This document shows, piece after piece, positions 1 to 6,176 of a DNA stretch of 64,000 bases. The translations under genes were made by a program, and so were the position numbers. Within the stretch, counting starts at the first letter, position 1; each line of letters begins with the position of its first letter. The notes below the pieces were generated by a model that saw nothing but the letters and a program-made list of their open reading frames with translations, searched no databases and was not told the DNA's origin. The stretch spans positions 1-64,000 of the forward strand of contig CAVVFN010000010.1 in the NCBI GenBank assembly GCA_963747515.1, in the 5' to 3' direction. Source of the DNA: Mariniphaga sp963747515 (GTDB lineage Bacteria; Bacteroidota; Bacteroidia; Bacteroidales; Prolixibacteraceae).

Positions 1-112
1 CAGGATTCTCTGTATTTAACTCTTCCAACATTGAAGCCAAAGCACCATAAGATTCCATTGCAGTTTTCTGTTCTTCTTTTGTCGGTCTTTTTATTTCTTC
101 AATGAATTTCAT
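1..112 (-). CDS. Excisionase-type antitoxin, N-terminus only (runs off the window)
   Basis: Reading the minus strand from the ATG at 112 gives 37 codons open to the window edge. The peptide begins MKFIEEIKRPTKEEQ and continues AMESYGALASMLEEL. That opening (KRPTKEEQ-x3-AMESY) is what I recall of a Bacteroidota family of excisionase-like helix-turn-helix proteins annotated as antitoxins, whose DNA-binding domain lies further on and is not visible here. A -7 box and a perfect palindrome sit just upstream, as expected for an autoregulated antitoxin. It would be the most downstream module of the minus-strand array. The family call rests only on the N-terminus. Confidence 0.55.
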   Translation of the reverse strand, partial: MKFIEEIKRPTKEEQKTAMESYGALASMLEELNTENP

Positions 113-135
113 CTTTATAATTTTTAATGCAACTA

Positions 136-169
136 CAAATATAAACGAATTAAACGAAACAAAGTTTCG
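136..169 (-). promoter_or_regulatory. Promoter -7 box and palindromic operator of the partial antitoxin gene
   Basis: On the minus strand a TATATTTG box (TAnnTTTG class) occupies 143-136. Just upstream, 155-169 is the palindrome CGAAAC-AAA-GTTTCG, which also contains a TTTG at 163-160 that may act as the -33 element, although the 16-nt spacing is short. A palindrome overlapping the promoter is typical of toxin-antitoxin autoregulation. Confidence 0.5.
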
Positions 170-220
170 AATATTTCATTTATTTAAAATGTCAATTTAA
201 GAAATTGATTCAACGGATCC

Positions 221-262
221 AAATTAGGATGCAACTTCGTGCTGTTAGGGGAACACCGATAT
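221..262. repeat. Cassette-spacer repeat, copy 1
   Basis: Plus-strand pattern: AATTAGGATGCAACTTC, a short variable stretch, then GGGGAACACCGATAT. It matches copies at 668, 1407 and 2243. The two halves can pair as GGT/ACC, GC/GC, CT/AG and CC/GG with unpaired bases on one arm, giving an imperfect hairpin. This copy lacks the terminator-like tail of copies 2 and 3. Confidence 0.75.
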
Positions 263-667
263 GTTCCTCTTCTTTCAAATAATACTTATAAAATTTGAAA
301 GAAAACTTAATTAATCCCCACTATAGTTTAATTATTTGTAAAAATATAAACTAAGACGATATTTATTCTTAAATCCGCCATCTAAACCCTGAATATCTTA
401 AATGAGATTACCGGAGCTCAACGAAATAAGCTTTATGCTTTCAACGATTACCTGGCATTATTCAAGAGTGAATAAGGATTAGTTGATTGACTCATTTGGT
501 TCATTAATGGATTCATCGGAAAAGTAAGTAAGGAATTCAATTTAAGTTAGGTGGTAATTCACGCCCATCAGCAGGCTGGGTAAAATCTGGATTGAGTTAT
601 CTAATGATTTTCCGGAAAGATAAAAGAGGTGCTTACAATCCAGTGGTAATGCACACCAAACCTTCAC
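263..667. other. Degenerate segment between repeats 1 and 2, no intact gene
   Basis: No intact gene is visible. Two short plus-strand stretches read like coding remnants. One around 390-473 gives ITGAQRNKLYAFNDYLALF and then a stop. Another around 545-710 gives LGGNSRPSAGWVKSGLSYL and reads on through repeat copy 2 to a stop. They are in different frames and separated by stops. I do not recognise the family. The minus strand shows nothing convincing. Confidence 0.4.
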
Positions 668-752
668 AAATTAGGTTGCAACTTCCAACTGTCAGGGGAG
701 CACCGATATAAAAGTATTAGCGTTATATGAGAAATTCATGTAGCGCTTTTTT
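668..752. repeat. Cassette-spacer repeat, copy 2, with terminator-like tail
   Basis: Same core as copy 1 (ATTAGGTTGCAACTTCC ... GGGGAGCACCGATATA), followed by AAAGTATTAGCG, a spacer containing AGAAATTCATGTAG, and CGCTTTTTT. AGCG...CGCT plus the T run looks like an intrinsic terminator on the plus strand. The repeat ends just before the stop of the HicA-HicB gene at 755, so on the minus strand it follows that gene directly. Confidence 0.8.
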
Positions 753-754
753 AT

Positions 755-1339
755 TTAATGATCCTTCAGTTCCTTTTCCAATACCTGCTTAATCATCTGG
801 TTTAAAGTAATACCTTTTTTGATGGCAGCATGAGAAGCTTTTTTATGCAACTTTGGACTTATGCGTACATTAAAAACTCCTTTGTAAGACTTTTCTGCCG
901 GTTTCCCTTCTCGTTCACAATCAGCTAAATGCTGATCCACCATATATCTGAACGCAGATTCCAGTTCTTCAACTGTTGATCCTTCAAACGTTATTAAATC
1001 ATCGATCCCTTCCACTTTACCGAAGAAAATTCGGTCATCGGCACTAAAATTCACTGTGCCGACAAAATTTTTATATGTTATTACATTTTTCATATTAATT
1101 TTGCGATCTTTTAATTCCTGTACGATTAATTCAATCTGGTACCTTTTTAAAATATTATCAGGATGTGGCTTATGGAGTTTAATTTTGTGACCACTCTTTT
1201 TGTTCACAAAGACTACTCTTGACCCGGAGACCTGCTCCTCATTATAATCAAAAAAACTTAGCAGGCGTTTCAGTTCAGCATAAGTAAAATCTTTTGGCTT
1301 TGAAGCAAATCTGATTATCAATTTCTCCTTTGTTCCCAT
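755..1339 (-). CDS. HicA-HicB fusion protein (toxin and antitoxin in one frame)
   Basis: 194 aa in one uninterrupted frame. Residues 1-80 match the Bacteroidota HicA-type subfamily (SKPKDFTYAEL, SGSRVVF, KPHP near 57-60, YQIELIVQEL). From Met83 (codon at 1093-1091) the sequence is a full HicB: an N-terminal partial RNase-H-like domain (83-150) and a C-terminal ribbon-helix-helix segment (155-191, FNVRISPKLHKKA...LNQMIKQVL). HicA toxins are small mRNA interferases; HicB neutralises them and represses the operon. These are normally two genes, so the fusion is unusual. The canonical GSH catalytic triplet reads GSR at 39-41; I believe this is usual for the subfamily, but it leaves activity unproven. 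An internal start at Met83 could also make free HicB. Flanked by spacer repeats 2 and 3. Confidence 0.85.
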   Translation of the reverse strand: MGTKEKLIIRFASKPKDFTYAELKRLLSFFDYNEEQVSGSRVVFVNKKSGHKIKLHKPHPDNILKRYQIELIVQELKDRKINMKNVITYKNFVGTVNFSADDRIFFGKVEGIDDLITFEGSTVEELESAFRYMVDQHLADCEREGKPAEKSYKGVFNVRISPKLHKKASHAAIKKGITLNQMIKQVLEKELKDH

Positions 1340-1343
1340 TAAA

Positions 1344-1382
1344 CAAAGATACTAAATGTAACTGAAACCTAGTTGCAGGTTT
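1344..1382 (-). promoter_or_regulatory. HicAB promoter and operator; nearly leaderless
   Basis: Minus-strand TATCTTTG box at 1351-1344, only four bases before the ATG at 1339, so the transcript should be leaderless or nearly so. A palindrome AAACCT-AGTTGC-AGGTTT lies at 1365-1382 just upstream, in a good position for binding by the HicB ribbon-helix-helix domain. Confidence 0.55.
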
Positions 1383-1406
1383 AAAAAATATTGAATAATT
1401 GATTCA

Positions 1407-1502
1407 GGTCAGGTTGCAACTTCTCCCGATTCATCGGGATTTGGGGAGCCACCGATATAAAAGTAAAAGCGTAATATTAGAAATTCATGTAACGCTTTTT
1501 TG
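1407..1502. repeat. Cassette-spacer repeat, copy 3, with terminator-like tail
   Basis: Core AGGTTGCAACTTC ... GGGGAGCCACCGATATAAAAG. The variable centre is a perfect stem (TCCCGAT/ATCGGGA). The tail reads AAAAGCGT, a spacer with AGAAATTCATGTA, then ACGCTTTTTT, which is a stem plus T run like copy 2. It lies between the hicAB start and the yoeB stop. The bases just before it (ATTGATTCA at 1398-1406) also occur before copy 1 (204-212). Confidence 0.8.
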
Positions 1503-1593
1503 TTTTATGCCTTTTCGCCTTTATATACTCCTTACATACTGCCAATAAAGAAAATATCTTTTCCTGTCATTTTGAAGCATTACCGATAACAGG

Positions 1594-1848
1594 TTAATAA
1601 TGATACCTGCATTGTGCAATAAAAAGGGTATTATCCTCAGCTTTATATACAAGGCGGTGTTCTCCTGTAATTCTTCTACTCCAAAATCCTGAAAGATTTT
1701 GTCGGAGGGGTTCGGGTTTGCCAGTTCCTTCAAAGGGTGTGCGTTGACATTCTTTTATCAGGGAATTTATTTTACGTAAAACTTTCTTATCATTATCCTG
1801 CCAGTATAAATAATCTTCCCAGGCAGATTTATCCCAGAAAATATCCAT
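1594..1848 (-). CDS. yoeB: YoeB family mRNA interferase toxin
   Basis: 84 aa, exactly the length of E. coli YoeB and strongly similar throughout. YoeB is a ribosome-dependent endoribonuclease of the RelE superfamily that cleaves mRNA in the A site when released from YefM. The signature stretches are KPEPLRQNLSGFWSRRI, EHRLVY and the C-terminal CRYHY. The catalytic residues known for YoeB (Glu46, Arg65, His83, Tyr84) are all in place, so the toxin should be active. Its ATG follows the yefM stop with no gap, so the pair is translationally linked. Spacer repeat 3 lies downstream. Confidence 0.95.
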   Translation of the reverse strand: MDIFWDKSAWEDYLYWQDNDKKVLRKINSLIKECQRTPFEGTGKPEPLRQNLSGFWSRRITGEHRLVYKAEDNTLFIAQCRYHY

Positions 1849-2103
1849 TTATTCCGAAAGGTTATGTTTTACCAGGTTTGTTTTTGCATTAATGTTTTCG
1901 ATAGCACTTTCAAGCCTTTGACGATTTGCTTTACTTTTATTCAGATGTAAAGTTTCCTGCATGGCGTTGTATTCCGCTAATGACATCATTACAATGCTTT
2001 TTCCTTTTGGTCGGTGAACGACCAAAAATTCTTCATTGTCTGTAACAGCATCGAGATTTTCTTTTAAGTTTTGTCTCAACTCTGAATAATTAACAGCTTT
2101 CAT
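1849..2103 (-). CDS. yefM: YefM family antitoxin (Phd/YefM fold)
   Basis: 84 aa. The N-terminal half (MKAVNYSELRQNLKENLDAV ... LVVHRPKGKSIVMMSLAEYNAM) is the Phd/YefM DNA-binding and dimerisation domain. The C-terminal ~30 residues are the flexible, charged, toxin-neutralising segment. It binds and inhibits YoeB and represses its own operon. First gene of a two-gene operon; the TAA is immediately followed by the yoeB ATG. The promoter carries GTAC half-sites resembling the TGTACA core described for E. coli YefM operators. Confidence 0.93.
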   Translation of the reverse strand: MKAVNYSELRQNLKENLDAVTDNEEFLVVHRPKGKSIVMMSLAEYNAMQETLHLNKSKANRQRLESAIENINAKTNLVKHNLSE

Positions 2104-2119
2104 TTTTTAAGTTTTATAC

Positions 2120-2153
2120 GTACAAAATTAAGTACTTTTTTGTTAAATTCCAA
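2120..2153 (-). promoter_or_regulatory. yefM-yoeB promoter and operator
   Basis: Minus-strand -7 box TAATTTTG at 2130-2123 with a TTG at 2153-2151 and a 20-nt spacer, a good Bacteroidota promoter. It overlaps the inverted repeat GTAC-AAAATTAA-GTAC (2120-2135). Known YefM operators have a TGTACA core, and TGTAC is present here on the minus strand. Confidence 0.6.
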
Positions 2154-2242
2154 TTTTGGAGATAACTGCTTTATTCGTCAAATTACTTCTTATCTTTAAA
2201 TGAATTAAGAATTATCTAAATGGTATTCCCACCATCTTTTCC

Positions 2243-2289
2243 CAATTTAGATTGCAACTTCCGATTCAGCGGGATCAGGGGAGCCACAC
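2243..2289. repeat. Cassette-spacer repeat, copy 4
   Basis: AATTTAGATTGCAACTTCC, a variable part (GATTCAGCGGGATCA), then GGGGAGCCACA. This is the most diverged copy and has no tail. It lies upstream of yefM and closes the array on the right. The next 280 bp (2290-2570) hold only AT-rich sequence, a short palindrome AATTTGC-AA-GCAAATT at 2333-2348 and a T run. Confidence 0.65.
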
Positions 2290-2584
2290 AGGACAAGAGG
2301 TCATTTCAATCTTTTCAATAAGTATTCAATTGAATTTGCAAGCAAATTTAGACCTTTTTTTTTGTGCCCGAATTTTTCAAACCTATTGATTTCATTTGAC
2401 TTTCGTAAGGTAAATTAAATTCTTAATTGTAGGTTGCCACTTTCGTTATCTTTAAAAATTAATCTCATCTTCTAAGCAAAACCTTATAAAGAATGGTGGT
2501 AGTTAAAACCTAACTAAATTTCATATTTGAAGACATTAGACAGTTGAGTTTATTTATAGAACTGTTTAGCTGATATGAAATGTA

Positions 2585-2671
2585 TCCCTCACTTTAATCC
2601 AATATTTTTCGCGATTAACCCACACTTTAATACAATTTATTGTATTTTTAACCCTCACTTTAATACAATCG
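2585..2671 (+). repeat. Three 33-bp direct repeats upstream of the DUF4143 ATPase
   Basis: The motif CCCTCACTTTAATACAAT occurs three times with CCC at 2586, 2619 and 2652, an exact 33-bp period. The first copy has TCC in place of TAC, and the second has CACACTTT. The last unit ends six bases before the ATG at 2677. Because the period is a multiple of three, an upstream ATG (2575) reads through the repeats as NPHFNTI-type peptides, but I treat them as promoter DNA. Confidence 0.7.
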
Positions 2672-2676
2672 AAAAA

Positions 2677-4011
2677 ATGTTTAAGCGGAAAATATTAGTA
2701 GAACTAGGAAAATGGAAAAAGAAGCAGTTCCGAAAACCTCTTGTCATAAGAGGTGCCAGGCAGGTAGGGAAAACTACTGCTATAAATATGTTTTCGAAAC
2801 AATTCGATCAGTACATTTACCTTAATCTTGAAAAAGAAGAAGAAAAACAATTATTCGAACAAAAATATCCTTTCCACGATTTAATCACTAATCTGTTTAT
2901 TTTTGCAGGGAAGAAGAGAAATGGGGGGACAACCCTTATTTTTATTGATGAAATTCAGAATTCTCCAAAGGCGATTGCTCTTCTCAGGTATTTTTATGAA
3001 GAGGCTAATGACCTGTTCGTAATAACTGCGGGGTCACTTTTAGAGAGCATAATGGATCGAAATATTTCCTTTCCTGTAGGCAGAGTGGAGTACATGGCAA
3101 TTCATCCCTGTTCATTCAAAGAATTTCTGTATGCTACCGATAACGGATTATTAGCGGCAGAGCTTGAAAAAACTACTGTTCCGGCATTTTTACATAACCA
3201 GCTTACCGCACAATTTAAAAAATATGCCACCATTGGCGGAATGCCCGAAGTATTGAAACTTTATGCAAGCGGAATCGATATTTCATCACTCGGTTCGGTT
3301 TACGACAGCCTGATTTATTCTTTTTCCGATGATGTGGAAAAGTATGCTATTTCTTCAGCACAAAATACTTACATCAGACATATTATTGACCATGCTTTTG
3401 CTATGGGTGGATCAAAGATAACATTTGAAAAATTCGGAAATTCGGAATACCGTTCAAGAGAAATGAGAGAAGCATTCCGTGCCCTCGAAAAAACAATGTT
3501 GATACGGTTGGTATATCCATGCATCACAGTGGAAGTGCCGGTTTCTCCCTCGCTGAAACGGAAACCCCGTCTTCACGTGTTAGATACCGGATTGATTAAT
3601 CATGCACGGGGATTGATGGGCGATCTCGTTTTTAACGAAAATATTAGTGATACATACCGGGGAATTATTGCCGAGCACATTACAGGGCAGGAGTTGCTTG
3701 CATCCAATTTCTCGATTAGCAATAAACTAAATTTTTGGGTACGCGACAAAAAAGAATCAAGTGCAGAGGTCGATTATATTTTACCCTGGCAGGGAAAACT
3801 TATTCCCATTGAAGTAAAATCAGGGAGTATTGGAAAATTAAAATCATTGCACCAATTTATTGACCGTTCCCCCTATAATATTGCTGTAAGAGTTTATCAA
3901 GGTGAATACCTGGTGCAAAAAGCCAAAACCTTTGCAGGCAAAAAGTTCACCCTTCTCAACCTGCCTTTTTACCTTGTACACCGCATTGAACAGGAATTAG
4001 GTAAAGTATAA
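2677..4011 (+). CDS. AAA-family ATPase with C-terminal DUF4143 domain
   Basis: 444 aa from the ATG at 2677. I prefer this start because MFKRKI-x-L-x2-W opens most family members, while the 34 residues gained from an ATG at 2575 are only the translated 33-bp repeats. Residues 20-150 are the P-loop domain: Walker A GARQVGKTT at 26-34, Walker B LIFIDE at 87-92 followed by IQN. The C-terminal part is DUF4143, with a nuclease-like segment (EVDYILPWQGKLIPIEVKSG) resembling a PD-(D/E)XK core. These proteins are widespread in Bacteroidota, often in many copies, and have no settled function. It borders the toxin-antitoxin island. Confidence 0.85.
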   Translation: MFKRKILVELGKWKKKQFRKPLVIRGARQVGKTTAINMFSKQFDQYIYLNLEKEEEKQLFEQKYPFHDLITNLFIFAGKKRNGGTTLIFIDEIQNSPKAIALLRYFYEEANDLFVITAGSLLESIMDRNISFPVGRVEYMAIHPCSFKEFLYATDNGLLAAELEKTTVPAFLHNQLTAQFKKYATIGGMPEVLKLYASGIDISSLGSVYDSLIYSFSDDVEKYAISSAQNTYIRHIIDHAFAMGGSKITFEKFGNSEYRSREMREAFRALEKTMLIRLVYPCITVEVPVSPSLKRKPRLHVLDTGLINHARGLMGDLVFNENISDTYRGIIAEHITGQELLASNFSISNKLNFWVRDKKESSAEVDYILPWQGKLIPIEVKSGSIGKLKSLHQFIDRSPYNIAVRVYQGEYLVQKAKTFAGKKFTLLNLPFYLVHRIEQELGKV

Positions 4012-4167
4012 CAGAATTAAAAAAAGAAGGGGAACAGAAAGAATCTTTATACAAACGAAATTCTAAAATTTGTTTCAAACAAAAATTAATTACTCTGATC
4101 AAAATCAAAAAAAAACGTTGTAATTTTAATGTATTAGAACCGGCATAGTAAAATTAAACAAACTAAA

Positions 4168-4851
4168 ATGGATGACCCGAATGAATCGTTCAATAAGCTC
4201 ATCAAAAAAAAGATTTCTGAATTAGCAGCTATCGAAGATGACATGCCAGGTGTTATTATAATTTTTAATGCAGAAGATTTTAGTTTGAGATACATGTCAA
4301 AAAGAGGCCTGGATTTTTTAGGAATGACAATCGACGAAATCCAGGAAATGGGTGTAAATTATCATACAGTCATATTGAACCCGGAAGATTCTGTTGAATA
4401 TACGCCTAAAGTATTCGAATTACTGCGACGAAACAATAATGAAGAGATTATTTCGCTTTTCCAGGAAGTCAGGCCGCCTCAGCAAATCAATTATACCTGG
4501 TTTATTACCGGTTGTAAATTTTTTTTAAGAGATAATGAAGGACATCCTAAACTTTTAATCGGGATGTCAATACCTATCGATTCGTTGCTTGAGTTGGCCC
4601 AAAAAGCGCAAAGGATAATAAATGAAAATAATTTCATGCATGAGCACATCCATCTATTCGATTCACTTACTAAAAGGGAAAAAGAACTGCTGAAATTTTT
4701 TGCTCTTGGCTTTACGAATGATGCGATTTCCAAAGAACTTTTTATTTCGGCTGAAACCGTTGCGACACACCGCAGAAACATAAAACGCAAACTGGGTTGC
4801 AAAACCAATTACGACTGCACTCATTTTGCACAGGTATTTAACCTCATCTGA
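4168..4851 (+). CDS. PAS-like / LuxR-type transcriptional regulator
   Basis: 227 aa, cytoplasmic. Residues ~20-130 resemble a PAS sensor fold (MPGVIIIFNAEDFSLRYMSKRG, then FFLRDNEGHPKLLIGMSIPI). Residues ~160-227 are a LuxR helix-turn-helix: LTKREKELLKFFALGFTNDA, then ETVATHRRNIKRKLG. There is no receiver domain, so it probably responds to a ligand or a partner rather than phosphorylation of an Asp. It is followed at once by a 22-bp perfect palindrome and the propeller gene; joint regulation is possible but not shown. Confidence 0.8.
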   Translation: MDDPNESFNKLIKKKISELAAIEDDMPGVIIIFNAEDFSLRYMSKRGLDFLGMTIDEIQEMGVNYHTVILNPEDSVEYTPKVFELLRRNNNEEIISLFQEVRPPQQINYTWFITGCKFFLRDNEGHPKLLIGMSIPIDSLLELAQKAQRIINENNFMHEHIHLFDSLTKREKELLKFFALGFTNDAISKELFISAETVATHRRNIKRKLGCKTNYDCTHFAQVFNLI

Positions 4852-4881
4852 TTCATTTCCTGTTGCTTCTTAGCTTTTGAA

Positions 4882-4903
4882 AAATACCCGATATCGGGTA
4901 TTT
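4882..4903. promoter_or_regulatory. 22-bp perfect palindrome between the LuxR and propeller genes
   Basis: AAATACCCGAT followed by its exact reverse complement ATCGGGTATTT. It lies 31 bp after the LuxR stop and about 160 bp before the signal-peptide ATG of the propeller gene. It could be a regulator site or a short hairpin; no long T run follows, so a terminator is less likely. Confidence 0.45.
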
Positions 4904-5065
4904 ACTTCGTCAATTCATTGATGTAATTTTATATCAGACAAATAGGTATTTTAATATTAACATGAAATTTTAAATCACACAAACATGAAAAGGAATTTTA
5001 TACTTAGGCGTAGAAGTCAGGATCATATGAAGTTTACGATTGCTTCGGAACCCGGACAACAGAAA

Positions 5066-5992
5066 ATGAAGAATTTACTATTCAGAATCACTTTGTTCCT
5101 GATTCTTTTGTGTAGTTTGTATCCGCTGCAATCAGCAGGTCAACAAGTCCGGATTTTTAATAGCAACAATTCAGGCCTGCCTGGTAGCATAATTACAGCA
5201 ATGGCGATTGACACGCAGGGCAATAAATGGTTCGGTACATATAACGGGGAAGTCGTAAAATTTGACGATACCAACTGGATTGTCTATAATCAATCGAACT
5301 CGGAATTATCAGGTTATTACATAAAATCAATTGCCATAGATGCCCAGGATAATGTATGGATTGGAACAGTTGATCTTTATGGTTTTGAAAGCGAACTGAT
5401 GAAATTTGACAATACTGACTGGACCATATATAACAACTCGAATTCCGGGTTGCCATTTGCCGATATCTCCGATATTGCTATTGATGCATCAGGAAATAAA
5501 TGGATTGGTACTTACGGTGGAGGAATCATAAAATTTGACGATTCTAACTGGACCATATACAACAGTGCATCTACAGGTTTATCATTGGACAATATCCACC
5601 TCGTTGAGATTGATAGGGTTGGAAACATGTGGGTAAATTCCGGTATGAAATTATTTAAGTTTGATGCCAGCCAATGGACATCTTTCGATATTCCGGAGTT
5701 CGAATTAGCCTGGCACTGGTATGGATCGGTCAATTCCATGGTAATAGATGCAGAAGGTAACAAATGGATGGGAACATCGGAAGATTCGGATCTCCATGGA
5801 GGCGTAATAGAATTTGACAATGAGACTTGGTATTATTACAACAATAACAATAGTCCCGGATTGCCCCGCAATAATGTTACGTCTTGCGTTATTGATGTGC
5901 AAGGAAACAAATGGTTCGGATTGTCGGCGCTCGTAAAAAACAACAAATCAAATTGCTTTAAATCAATGAATTTCAGGCATTTTTTGTTTTAG
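5066..5992 (+). CDS. Secreted beta-propeller protein, apparently C-terminally truncated
   Basis: 308 aa from the ATG at 5066, which starts a good signal peptide (MKNLLFRITLFLILLCSLYP, cleavage near SAGQ). An upstream in-frame ATG at 4985 would add 27 residues that do not look like a signal. The mature part has five to six repeats of about 45-50 residues with the pattern I-x2-AID-x2-GNKW-x-GT ... KFD-x2-NW-x2-YN-x-SNSGL, the two-component-regulator-propeller type. Family members usually have more repeats and a T9SS tail. Here the last repeat breaks after GNKWFGLSAL and ends in an unrelated tail (KNNKSNCFKSMNFRHFLF), so it is probably a decayed or truncated gene. Confidence 0.65.
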   Translation: MKNLLFRITLFLILLCSLYPLQSAGQQVRIFNSNNSGLPGSIITAMAIDTQGNKWFGTYNGEVVKFDDTNWIVYNQSNSELSGYYIKSIAIDAQDNVWIGTVDLYGFESELMKFDNTDWTIYNNSNSGLPFADISDIAIDASGNKWIGTYGGGIIKFDDSNWTIYNSASTGLSLDNIHLVEIDRVGNMWVNSGMKLFKFDASQWTSFDIPEFELAWHWYGSVNSMVIDAEGNKWMGTSEDSDLHGGVIEFDNETWYYYNNNNSPGLPRNNVTSCVIDVQGNKWFGLSALVKNNKSNCFKSMNFRHFLF

Positions 5993-6162
5993 TCCACCCC
6001 TGAAATTTACCGTATTTCCTGTTATAAAAGGTTCAATATTCGAAAAAAAATTGCATTAATGTTGATTTAATTTACTGGCTTTAGTGGTATATTGTATAAA
6101 AATTTAATTTGGAGTATTTCAATAATCATTATTTTGCAATTTATCATAAATTAACTAACTTT

Positions 6163-6169
6163 TAAGGAG
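6163..6169 (+). promoter_or_regulatory. Strong Shine-Dalgarno site
   Basis: AAGGAGG seven bases before the ATG at 6177. Full SD sequences are rare in Bacteroidota and in this window, so it stands out and fits an acquired gene. Confidence 0.55.
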
Positions 6170-6176
6170 GCCATAC

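Noticed and set aside
1521..1733. 70-codon frame overlapping yoeB on the same strand
   Set aside because: It is another frame of the toxin gene, which is certain by itself.
221..2289. Calling the spacer repeats bona fide attC sites
   Set aside because: Architecture is suggestive, but the canonical R and L boxes are not evident by eye and no integron integrase is in the window.
2585..2671. 33-bp repeats as a CRISPR array
   Set aside because: Only three units, conserved part about 18 bp, remainder partly similar, located at a promoter.
2575..2676. N-terminal extension of the DUF4143 ATPase through the repeats
   Set aside because: The extra residues are just translated 33-bp repeats, and family members begin at the MFKRK-like start.
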